64,000 bases of DNA from Methanosarcina barkeri str. Wiesmoor. GTDB taxonomy: Archaea; Halobacteriota; Methanosarcinia; Methanosarcinales; Methanosarcinaceae. Shown here one piece after another: positions 46,516 to 54,667 of the stretch. The number at the start of each line of letters is the position of its first letter. The first letter of the stretch is position 1. Where the stretch lies: positions 4,650,001 through 4,714,000 of the forward strand of contig NZ_CP009526.1 in assembly GCF_000969985.1 (NCBI RefSeq), given 5' to 3'. The translations under genes and the position numbers were made by a program. The notes below the pieces were generated by a model, which was not told where the DNA came from, searched no databases, and was given only the letters and a program-made list of their open reading frames with translations.

Positions 46516-48453
46516 TTAGTTTCTGGCCGTTTTTCCTTCCTTTGTGTAAGCAAATACCTCGTCGTTATCATATACTCTGGCATAATCGTGTGTGTTGAAT
46601 CTGTTGAAAAATCCCTCTGGCAATGTCTGGATAATATTTACTCCATAGCGTTCAGGATCATTGATAGAGACAGGTTCTTTAACAGTTGACTTTCTAAGCA
46701 AAATCGTAGGACTGCCATCAATCTCTCCAGTCTGTATATGCTGAATGTTAAAATATGTTGCGTTACTGGAATCATATGCTCTGTCCCTGTAAAAAAGACA
46801 ACTGTCATAGGGGGAATCCATCAGAATATTTCCAGAGCACTTTTCGGTTACTGTTTTAATGGCCTCGATTTCAATACTTTTAAACTGGTTTCTTACGGTT
46901 GTGTCCTTTGCTACAAGTGGGTTGTCTTTATTTATGCCTGGTGTTGTAACCATTACAAACGAAAATAGAAGAATGATTGTGAACATCACAGGTATCCTTG
47001 CTTTTTTTGAGTTAAAGAGACTTACTAATTTCAACATATATGAGGCGGATACAAGTGCCAGGAACACGGCTATCAGTGGGAACCATCGGCTTGTAAGGAA
47101 ATTCCTCATTCCAAGTAAAGGAATTCCATAAGCAAGACCGTACAGGATTATAACAACTAAAGCAATAGAAAACTTATTAACTTTTTTGATATCTTCGCGA
47201 GAAAGCCATGCCAATACTCCTCCTATTGCGAAAAAAGGTAGAGCAAGATAGCTTATATGGAGTAAGAGCGTTTCCAGTGTTTCCTGATTATTTACGGAAC
47301 CCATAATAAGTTCATCACTTGAGTAGCTTGATCCGATTTGAAGGACATCCATAAGAGGACTGAGAACCATTTCAAGAAACGAGGTATTTGAGTTAACATA
47401 AGTGAACATCCAGTATGTTTGTAAACTAATAACAAAAAAGAGGATATAATTAAAACTGTTTATTTTCACGAAAAGACTTTTATATACACGATTGTGCAGA
47501 TATTTGCCTGCACAAATTGAGACTAAAGAAAGAAATACTACAAAAGTTGTCAACTGGTGGGTCAGAACCATTAGAATAGTAGTTAACAGAATGAATCCTG
47601 TATATCTCAAGCTCTGTTTCTCGCTAAAGATCGCGTATATAATGAATATAAAATAGCAAAGAACAAGAGAACCAGGAGTTATATTTGTAATGCCTGCAAC
47701 GATATTATGATTATTTAAGTTTATTAATAATGTTGCCAGCAAACCCATCTGAATGCCTTCAATTTTTTTTCCTACTAGGTAAACGCCTACTGTACTGAGA
47801 ACACTGGCAAACCCTATGGAATAAAATATTGCGTCTTTGATATCGGTTTCACCCATTACCTGGATAATTGAGACAAAAACATGAAAAAGGGGGTAGTAGA
47901 AGTACTTACTGCTTGTTTCAATAGGAGCAACAAATCCGGTATCAGTAATTGCTCGTGACATACTGGCATGGAAATAAGCATCATAGCCCATCAAACTTGG
48001 AAAATTATAAAAAATTCCAACTCTGATGAGAATTGATAGCAGGAATATCTGCAATAATAGAGAGTTCACTCCGTCTCCCTCTCTAACATAAAGAATCTGG
48101 GAGGCGATAATAGCTGCAAGGATACATATCAATATAAAGGAAGATATAGGTCTGTAATATAAACTAGTGCTATATATAAAAACGCATGCCAGAAAAATGA
48201 GATAAAACGAGATTCCCAGTATACTTTTAAATTTGTTTTCTCGGGAAGATATTGCGGCCTCACTCTTAAATTTATTTCTAAATATAAAGTAGATCAAACA
48301 GGAGGACAGAATAGCAATTCCAATATCTTTCTGGTTCAGGTCGATGATGTAGTACAAAGAAATAATTAATAATCCTAAACCGAATCCCATGACGCTGAGA
48401 ATCACATCCAAATTTGTTGTAAGTCTCCCCGCGTATCCTCTTACAGTTACCAT
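46516..48453 (-). CDS. Large GT-C-like polytopic membrane protein
   Basis: A 645-residue membrane protein with about 14 helices and a C-terminal outside domain of about 120 residues. SLMGYDAYFHASMSRA (about 155-170) carries the acidic first-loop residue typical of GT-C transferases, followed by YFYYPLFHVFVS. The protein at 15536 has equivalent motifs. It probably uses a polyprenyl-linked sugar outside the membrane, as a transferase or polymerase. The ATG at 48453 follows TGGGGT at four bases; a start at 48495 is less supported. Genes for a deacetylase-like protein (upstream) and a flippase (downstream) flank it on the same strand. Confidence 0.65.
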   Translation of the reverse strand: MVTVRGYAGRLTTNLDVILSVMGFGLGLLIISLYYIIDLNQKDIGIAILSSCLIYFIFRNKFKSEAAISSRENKFKSILGISFYLIFLACVFIYSTSLYYRPISSFILICILAAIIASQILYVREGDGVNSLLLQIFLLSILIRVGIFYNFPSLMGYDAYFHASMSRAITDTGFVAPIETSSKYFYYPLFHVFVSIIQVMGETDIKDAIFYSIGFASVLSTVGVYLVGKKIEGIQMGLLATLLINLNNHNIVAGITNITPGSLVLCYFIFIIYAIFSEKQSLRYTGFILLTTILMVLTHQLTTFVVFLSLVSICAGKYLHNRVYKSLFVKINSFNYILFFVISLQTYWMFTYVNSNTSFLEMVLSPLMDVLQIGSSYSSDELIMGSVNNQETLETLLLHISYLALPFFAIGGVLAWLSREDIKKVNKFSIALVVIILYGLAYGIPLLGMRNFLTSRWFPLIAVFLALVSASYMLKLVSLFNSKKARIPVMFTIILLFSFVMVTTPGINKDNPLVAKDTTVRNQFKSIEIEAIKTVTEKCSGNILMDSPYDSCLFYRDRAYDSSNATYFNIQHIQTGEIDGSPTILLRKSTVKEPVSINDPERYGVNIIQTLPEGFFNRFNTHDYARVYDNDEVFAYTKEGKTARN

Positions 48454-48574
48454 ACAACCCCACAATATAATAATTTTTGTAAATAGTATATTCAACTTAA
48501 AATATTTTTTGTCGTAAATCCAGACGACTTTTTACGGACTTCTTCTCTCTTTCATGTCCTTTTTCTTTTGCATT

Positions 48575-49618
48575 TCAGCCCGTCTTAACTTTAATATTAT
48601 TCTTCCACCATCTGCATATTTCAGCCCCCGATGCCGCCCAAGCCCCCTTTTCGATGCAGCATTGAAGTATTTTTTTGTAAAACTCCAGGTAATTTCCCTG
48701 CATATATGTATTATGCCAAAGAACTGTAAGTACTCCTCTATGGCATTCAACTGTATCAATGAGCTTTTCCGTAAACTTCCACGCCTGATTGAAGTCAAGA
48801 TGCATCTGATTGAAAAGAGTAGTATCCATTATACTTAGAGGGATTTCGAGGATACCAATTTCTTTTCCTGTGTTAAGGTTATATGGACTGAAAGGGTGGC
48901 ACATTCCATTCCTGAAGCCCGCACAATCATGGTATCCGAAAGTGGAGTCATAGCTGAAACCCGCATCTGCAAGAAACTCCCAGGTTTTGGGAGTTTTAAA
49001 CCGTAAATAATGATTTCTGTAACCAATGACCTCTTTCTTCAATGCTTTTTCCAATTTTTGTTTTTTACTTTTGATTTCGATCGGATTGTTATAAGCTTCA
49101 TGTCCCCCATGGAGTCCTACCTCCCATCCGTGGTCCGAAATATGACCAAGTTCTCCTTCCAGTTCCTCAATATTGAAAGTGTAATCTTCATTCCCCGGAT
49201 CAAGGGTCAGGAAATAAAAAGTGAACTTCGATCCGTAATTTTCTTCCAGTTCCATAATTTGCCTAAAATTCCATAAAGGGCTCCAGGTTTTATTTATTCT
49301 TGAAAATGGAAGGATAGAGGCCTGTGCAAACTGCCCCTTTTTAAGAGCTTTTATGGTTCTGGCTGCAGTATTTAACATTCCAGGACATACAAAATCAATG
49401 TCATGAGTAAGGCATACAGCAAATTTTTTTCCTTCAGGATATTCGGGATTCAGGCCGTTTTTTATCAGAAAACTCGAGACTTCAGGCTCAAAAACATTTC
49501 TTTGACTGCTTAAATAATAGGAAAATCTTCCGTATTTATCTAAAAGGATAGGGTCGTACTCTTCTTTTTTTGTAAACAGCTCCCACAGCTCTTTATTTTG
49601 TTCCACTTTTTTGATCAA
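48575..49618 (-). CDS. Polysaccharide deacetylase-like protein, paralogue 3
   Basis: A 347-residue paralogue of the proteins at 3993 and 40392, with IKKVEQNKELWELFTKKEEY, LTHDIDF, LHGGHEAY, GYRNHYLRF and WHN all present. The TTG at 49618 is chosen because GGGGGAT lies three bases upstream and the resulting start aligns with MIEKLKQNEELWDLF of paralogue 1. Longer starts at 49636 or 49675 add unmatched residues. It is closer to paralogue 1 than to paralogue 2 and keeps both histidines. It leads a minus-strand group with the GT-C-like protein and a flippase. Confidence 0.77.
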   Translation of the reverse strand: MIKKVEQNKELWELFTKKEEYDPILLDKYGRFSYYLSSQRNVFEPEVSSFLIKNGLNPEYPEGKKFAVCLTHDIDFVCPGMLNTAARTIKALKKGQFAQASILPFSRINKTWSPLWNFRQIMELEENYGSKFTFYFLTLDPGNEDYTFNIEELEGELGHISDHGWEVGLHGGHEAYNNPIEIKSKKQKLEKALKKEVIGYRNHYLRFKTPKTWEFLADAGFSYDSTFGYHDCAGFRNGMCHPFSPYNLNTGKEIGILEIPLSIMDTTLFNQMHLDFNQAWKFTEKLIDTVECHRGVLTVLWHNTYMQGNYLEFYKKILQCCIEKGAWAASGAEICRWWKNNIKVKTG

Positions 49619-50562
49619 AGTATCCCCCTTAACCATACTTCTTGGATCTTCAACTTTATTAAATATTTGGTTCACTTTAGTTTTGTTTTTCTCATTGAGG
49701 AACCTATCTCGATGATCCTGTCATATCAATCTCGTTCCCACTGAAACCCCAAATATACTTTCTCACAGATTTCTTATATCTTTCAAATCACAACTGTAAA
49801 ATCTTGACTTTTATCTCTTCAGTACGGTTTTTTTCCATATTCTGGCATTTTCTTAATAAGAAATATATCGTATTATTCAGAGATAAAAAGCACAATTATT
49901 CTATTAATATCTATATTTGACATAATACTAACAGAATATTTCCGAAATATTTTGTAGTCTCATCGACAAGCCATCGATAAGCCGAGGCGCGTCAGTCTAC
50001 ATCCTTGTATAATGTCTGCCATTATATAACTAAAAATTATTATGATGTAAGTTTTATCGTTAAATTAAAATTCTTTTATCAGTGTTCTTTCACTATTTAT
50101 ACTATTTTGCTCATTTTGCCTGTTAATATTTAAGTTGTTCAGTATTTGTTATCTCTTCAAGATTCCTTTTTCACGAAAATAGGAACTTATTTCAAATAGG
50201 GAAATTTTTTTTATAATTGGTTTACTCACTCATTACTAAGCAAGTTGCGTGAATAACTAATGTATCCATAAATTGTCCTACCTCATAACTATTATAAATT
50301 CTGTTTTATCTAATATTAATTACATAAGGAGACCTTAGCCAGTCAACTCATCTCTTTTCATCTCTTTTATTTTTATTTTTATTTATAGAGACCATTTGTA
50401 AGGACAATTTTTCCTTATTAATATTTTTACGAGTATATCTTTATTTGATGTTAACCTTATATATATCTTAATCTAATAATTTTTAGTATGATAGCCTTTA
50501 ATATTTTTCCACTTATACAGATAAAGGGGGTTATAGCATATGCATATGTATAAGGGGGTGGA
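49619..50562. other. Divergent promoter region with a possible short upstream frame
   Basis: No long gene. A TATA-like TTATATATA lies at about 50457-50466. Near the right end AAAGGGGGTTAT precedes an ATG at 50540 that opens a 21-codon frame ending at 50605, overlapping the start of the double GT2 gene in another frame. Confidence 0.5.
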
Positions 50563-52164
50563 TTGGGTTTGTTTTCAGCCCTTACACTTGGACTTAATTC
50601 TCTAATCTCTGATCCTATTAGCATAGTATCTTCGCCATCTCAACTTACCGATAGGCTGCTCCAGCATGAATTTACCGTCTTGATTCCAGCTCAGAACGAG
50701 GAAACTTCAATTGGAAGCAAAGTATTGATTGCGGCAAGTTACGCAGACCGTGTACTTGTTCTTGACAAAGGTTCTACCGATCGAACTATGGAAGTAGCTG
50801 CTTTGGGAGGGGCACGAGTTGTTCCTGTCTCCGGTGGGGAGGAGGAACTACTTGATGTCCTCTACAAGGCCTCTCTTGATTCTGAACTTGTGGTTCTTAT
50901 CTATCCGGAATGTATGCAGGATATAGATCTGCTTTCTCATGTCCTTGAGCCTTTAAGACGCGGGTTTGACCTATCTGTGGGTTCGTGGCCCTGCCGCATT
51001 TCTTGTGAGCAGGAAACAGTAATGCTCTTTAATGGGAAAAATACTTTCAAGGAAAAAATAGGCTTTCTTGCAATAACTGCAGACTCACTACAGAAAATCA
51101 GTTCAGGCAAACAGCATTTAACTTTAAAGTCTTTGCTTTCTGCAGCGAAAACCGAAGGACTTAAGGTTAACTATCTGAGTTTTGATGTAGATCCTATATT
51201 CAGGAAGCTTGAGAGCACACGTATTGGAGTTGTTGTGCCTGCTTATAATGAGGAATTACTTATAGGTGAGACTCTAAGCGGTATTCCTGAATATGTGGAC
51301 CGAATTTACGTAATCGATGACGGTAGTATAGATCGAACAGGAGAAATTGTAAAAAAGTTCGGAGACTCCAGAATCGTCTATTTGCGCCATGAAGTAAACA
51401 AAGGAGTAGGCGCAGGAATAATTGACGGATATAAACTTGCTCTGAGAGACGAGATGGACATCGTTGCGGTTATGGCTGGAGATAATCAGATGGATCCTAT
51501 TCAACTTCCCAGGTTGATTTTTCCAATCATTGAGGGGAAAGCTGATTATACAAAAGGCAACAGATTACTCACTGACGATTTTAGGGCCGGAATGAGCAAA
51601 TGGAGATCTCTTGGAAATCTTCTTCTCAGCTTTATCACAAAAATAGGCAGCGGTTACTGGCAAGTTATGGATCCTCAGAATGGATATACAGCTATTTCCA
51701 GGCAGGCCCTAGAGGTTATTGATCTGGATTCAGTCTATCCTTATTATGGCTATTGTAACGATCTGTTGATCAAGCTTAATGCCTTTGGAATGAGAGTAAT
51801 GGATGTAGTAATGCCCGCTCGGTATGGTAGAGAGAGATCAAAGATTCACTACGGTAAGTTTATTCGCAAAGTAGCTCCCATGATCTTTAGAGGTTTTCTA
51901 TGGAGGCTTAGGGTCAAATATACAGTGCTGGACTTCCATCCACTTGTACTATTTTATTTCCTTGGAATGGTTGCCTTGCCTGTTGGTGTTATTTTAGGAA
52001 TATGGGGCTTTTTGCAAATCTTGTTGCAAAATTCCCTCCCTTCCTACTATCCTCTGCTTGGTTTCCTTGTATTGGGCACGGGGCTTCAGATGCTTCTCTT
52101 TGGAATGCTTTTCGATATGCAGGTTGAAAAGAAAAGGAATGAAAGAGTAGGGCTTGCTCGTTAA
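50563..52164 (+). CDS. Fused double GT2 protein: degenerate domain plus intact DPM1-like domain
   Basis: A 533-residue protein with two GT-A domains. The first (about 36-215) starts VLIPAQNEETSIGS but has LDKGSTD for the usual DDGS and YPECMQDID in place of the DxD site, so it looks catalytically dead. The second (about 220-440) has VVVPAYNEE, VIDDGSIDRTGE (250-261) and AGDNQMDP (305-312), then two C-terminal helices. The first domain resembles the protein at 852 (ETSIGS, YADRV). The start is a TTG after GGGGGTGGA; a TTG at 50569 is possible. The second domain probably makes a polyprenyl-phosphate sugar. The first may bind a partner or regulate. Confidence 0.82.
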   Translation: MGLFSALTLGLNSLISDPISIVSSPSQLTDRLLQHEFTVLIPAQNEETSIGSKVLIAASYADRVLVLDKGSTDRTMEVAALGGARVVPVSGGEEELLDVLYKASLDSELVVLIYPECMQDIDLLSHVLEPLRRGFDLSVGSWPCRISCEQETVMLFNGKNTFKEKIGFLAITADSLQKISSGKQHLTLKSLLSAAKTEGLKVNYLSFDVDPIFRKLESTRIGVVVPAYNEELLIGETLSGIPEYVDRIYVIDDGSIDRTGEIVKKFGDSRIVYLRHEVNKGVGAGIIDGYKLALRDEMDIVAVMAGDNQMDPIQLPRLIFPIIEGKADYTKGNRLLTDDFRAGMSKWRSLGNLLLSFITKIGSGYWQVMDPQNGYTAISRQALEVIDLDSVYPYYGYCNDLLIKLNAFGMRVMDVVMPARYGRERSKIHYGKFIRKVAPMIFRGFLWRLRVKYTVLDFHPLVLFYFLGMVALPVGVILGIWGFLQILLQNSLPSYYPLLGFLVLGTGLQMLLFGMLFDMQVEKKRNERVGLAR

Positions 52165-52221
52165 GACTTGGAAGATTATTCTTCCAGATTTTTTGTTTTA
52201 ATTTTCCCTTTCTTTTTTTAT

Positions 52222-52285
52222 CCATTACTCTTTAAATCTATTTTTTTTCATTCATTACTCTTTAAATCTATTTTTTTCATTCATT
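52222..52285. repeat. Two-copy T-rich direct repeat
   Basis: CATTACTCTTTAAATCTA followed by a T-run occurs at about 52223 and again at about 52254. It lies between the double GT2 gene and the insertion sequence. The T-runs may act as an archaeal terminator. Confidence 0.7.
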
Positions 52286-52354
52286 ATACCCTTGAATTTA
52301 TCTTTTTCTTTAGTCACTCCACGCTTTCCGCAGTAAAATTTCATATTTCATCGC

Positions 52355-54066
52355 ACTTTCCGCAGTAAATTTTCTGGATTTGATATTTTTCAAATCATGT
52401 ACTTACTTTTTATAAAATCTCATCCAATTTCCCCTTGATGACTCTCTCTCCCATCTCTGAATCCACAACTCATCTTGGTCATTATGGCCTTATTGCTGGC
52501 ATATTTGACGAACTTGAAATTTCAGATTTGATTGACACTCTTCTTCCTAAGAAAAGTGGTCATAACATTTCTCATTCTACTGTTCTTAAGGCAATGTGCA
52601 TTAACGGTTTAGGATTTACTGAACGTCGTCTTTACCTATTTCCTGCTTTCTTTGAAAACTTGCCCACTGAAAGGTTACTGGGAGAAGGTGTTCTCCCAGA
52701 ACACCTTAATGATGACGTTTTTGGCAGAACTCTGGACAAAATCCAGGAATATGGAGCAACCGAAATCTTCAATCATATAATTCTGCAAGCTATGAAACAC
52801 GTTCCTATTAATCCTCGTTTTTGTCATTCAGATACTACAAATTTCAGTGTTTATGGTGACTATAAAAATGATGATAACGGCAAAACTATCAACATTACTT
52901 ATGGTCATCCTAAAGATAAGAGAGTCGATTTACTTCGTTTTTCTATTTCTATGGTTACTGATCAGAAAAGAATTCCTCTGTTTGTGAGAGCGTTAGATGG
53001 TAACAGTTCCGATAAGAAAGTTCTCATCAAAACCATAAAGGAAGTAACACAGAACCTGAATCTTGATCAGAGAGTCTACCATATTGCAGACAGTGCATTT
53101 TATACTGAAGATAATGTCAAAGAGATAGGAACTAACGCTTTTTTCATCTCGAGAGTACCTGCAACCATCAATGAATCAAAGGAATTATTGATGACAGACT
53201 TAATTCTGGAAACATGCTCTGATGAACGTTATTCTTGTTCTGCTGTAAAATCCTGTTATGGTGGAGTAGAACAGTTATGGGTTGTATTCTGTTCAGAGGA
53301 AATGAAAAAGAAGGAAGAGAAGAAATTTGATGAAAAGATTCTCAAAGAGCTTGAAGCAGCAGAAAAGTCTCTTAAAAAGCTTTCTAATCATGAGTTTGCT
53401 TGTGAAGCAGACGCAAGAATGGCTGCTGAACAATGGTTGAAAGAGAATGAACTGTATGAATTCCAGAAACTTGAAATAAAAACTAAGTCACACAGACTTG
53501 GAAACAAGAAAGGAAGACCAAGGAAAGGTGAAGATGTACAGACTTTTTACCTGATAGAAGCAGAGATAAAACACGACCAGGAGAAAGTACAGGAAAAAAG
53601 AGCAAAGTTAGGAAGGTTCATTCTTGCAACCAATGATCTGGAGTTGACTCCAGATCAACTCCTAAAGTACTATAAAGAACAGGGAACAGTTGAAAGAGGG
53701 TTCAGGTTCCTTAAAGATAAGAGTTTCAGAGTGTCTGAGGTGTACCTGAAAAAAGAGTCCAGAATAGAAGCACTTGCAATGGTAATGGTTCTGTGTTTGT
53801 TATTGTATTCAATAGCTGAATGGAAACTGAGAACAAGATTGGAGGAAACAAAAGAAGCTATTAGAAACCAAGTAAAGAAGAAAACACAGACTCCAACAAT
53901 GAAATGGGTATTCTTTCAGTTCAGGAGAATAACGGAGTTAGAGATCGAAATTGAGGGAAAGAGGATAAAAAAGGTATTAAATCTGGATGAAGAAACAATT
54001 AAAGTGCTGAGATTGATGGGAGAAAAATACGAAAAATATTATATGTGAAAAAATAATGCGGAAAGT
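52355..54066 (+). mobile_element. IS1634-family insertion sequence
   Basis: About 1.71 kb bounded by inverted ends: ACTTTCCGCAGTAAATTTTC on the left and the complement of TGCGGAAAGT on the right, which read inward continues ACTTTCCGCATTATTTTTTC. A second partial left end (CTTTCCGCAGTAAAATTTC at 52324) lies 31 bases outside. I could not see a clear target duplication. The single gene is a full-length transposase, so the element may be active. Confidence 0.8.
52438..54048 (+). CDS. IS1634-family DDE transposase
   Basis: A 536-residue transposase with the DUF4277-type N-terminal region (THLGHYGLIAGIFDEL) and an RNase H-like core split by an insertion. The presumed catalytic residues are D in FCHSDTTNF, D in YHIADSAFY and E in GTVERGFRFL. 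The basic, coiled-coil-like stretch at about 285-380 belongs to the insertion domain. No frameshift or stop is present. The ATG at 52438 directly follows a TTG that could also start. Confidence 0.9.
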   Translation: MTLSPISESTTHLGHYGLIAGIFDELEISDLIDTLLPKKSGHNISHSTVLKAMCINGLGFTERRLYLFPAFFENLPTERLLGEGVLPEHLNDDVFGRTLDKIQEYGATEIFNHIILQAMKHVPINPRFCHSDTTNFSVYGDYKNDDNGKTINITYGHPKDKRVDLLRFSISMVTDQKRIPLFVRALDGNSSDKKVLIKTIKEVTQNLNLDQRVYHIADSAFYTEDNVKEIGTNAFFISRVPATINESKELLMTDLILETCSDERYSCSAVKSCYGGVEQLWVVFCSEEMKKKEEKKFDEKILKELEAAEKSLKKLSNHEFACEADARMAAEQWLKENELYEFQKLEIKTKSHRLGNKKGRPRKGEDVQTFYLIEAEIKHDQEKVQEKRAKLGRFILATNDLELTPDQLLKYYKEQGTVERGFRFLKDKSFRVSEVYLKKESRIEALAMVMVLCLLLYSIAEWKLRTRLEETKEAIRNQVKKKTQTPTMKWVFFQFRRITELEIEIEGKRIKKVLNLDEETIKVLRLMGEKYEKYYM

Positions 54067-54132
54067 AGGTTTCATGATTTTTCCTGCTATTACTTTTCAA
54101 TCAAACGTGGATTTATATGAATACGCATAAAA

Positions 54133-54155
54133 CCCCTGTGTCTTTAGATCAGGGG
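54133..54155 (+). repeat. IS200/IS605-type end hairpin remnant
   Basis: CCCCTG (54133-54138) pairs perfectly with CAGGGG (54150-54155) around TGTCTTTAGAT. Such TCTTTAGA-looped hairpins are typical of the right ends of archaeal IS200/IS605 elements. No tnpA or tnpB gene is attached to this one. Confidence 0.5.
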
Positions 54156-54280
54156 ATATAAGCGTCAACTTCTCCCAATTCTTTTCAGTATTCTTTACTT
54201 CATATAGACTATCGGATAATTTAACATTAGATTAAGGTATGCGAAAACCAAGCAACCTTTTTAAAAAATTTCACCATCAG

Positions 54281-54460
54281 GCTCATTAGGTCGTAGAAAA
54301 ACCTTCGACTCTATCTTGTAACTACGTAAAGCCGAAACGAGCGAAAGAACGAGACTCAGTACAGACAGCTCAACTGGAATTAAAGTCTTTGGAGATGCCG
54401 ATGGTCATCTATGAATTAGGAAACCGCTAAGTCTTTAGCTTAGTGGCAGTTCACTTTTAT
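54281..54460 (+). pseudogene. 3' remnant of a tnpB gene with its right-end hairpin
   Basis: An open frame ending at TAA 54428-54430 reads RAKERDSVQTAQLELKSLEM then PMVIYELGNR, like the tail of an OrfB/TnpB protein. The stop lies within a hairpin, CCGCTAAG (54424-54431) with CTTAGTGG (54439-54446), followed by CAGTTCAC, the usual layout of an IS605-type right end. In intact elements this region also encodes the TnpB guide RNA. Everything upstream is gone. Confidence 0.5.
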
Positions 54461-54667
54461 GAAGAAGGTAAAAACAACTATATGGTGTATTTAGAGATCA
54501 AAAACGATATCATTCAGTTTTACCAAATAGTACTGTATTGTCTCTGATCCGTCCAGTTGCAAAGATAGGAAAGCAAAGACGATGTTTTTCCTTATTGTTT
54601 TTCTATTATATCAAAACGTTTTTCTTCTTCATGAATCAAACTATTTCCAGGCTAACTTTATCGACAT

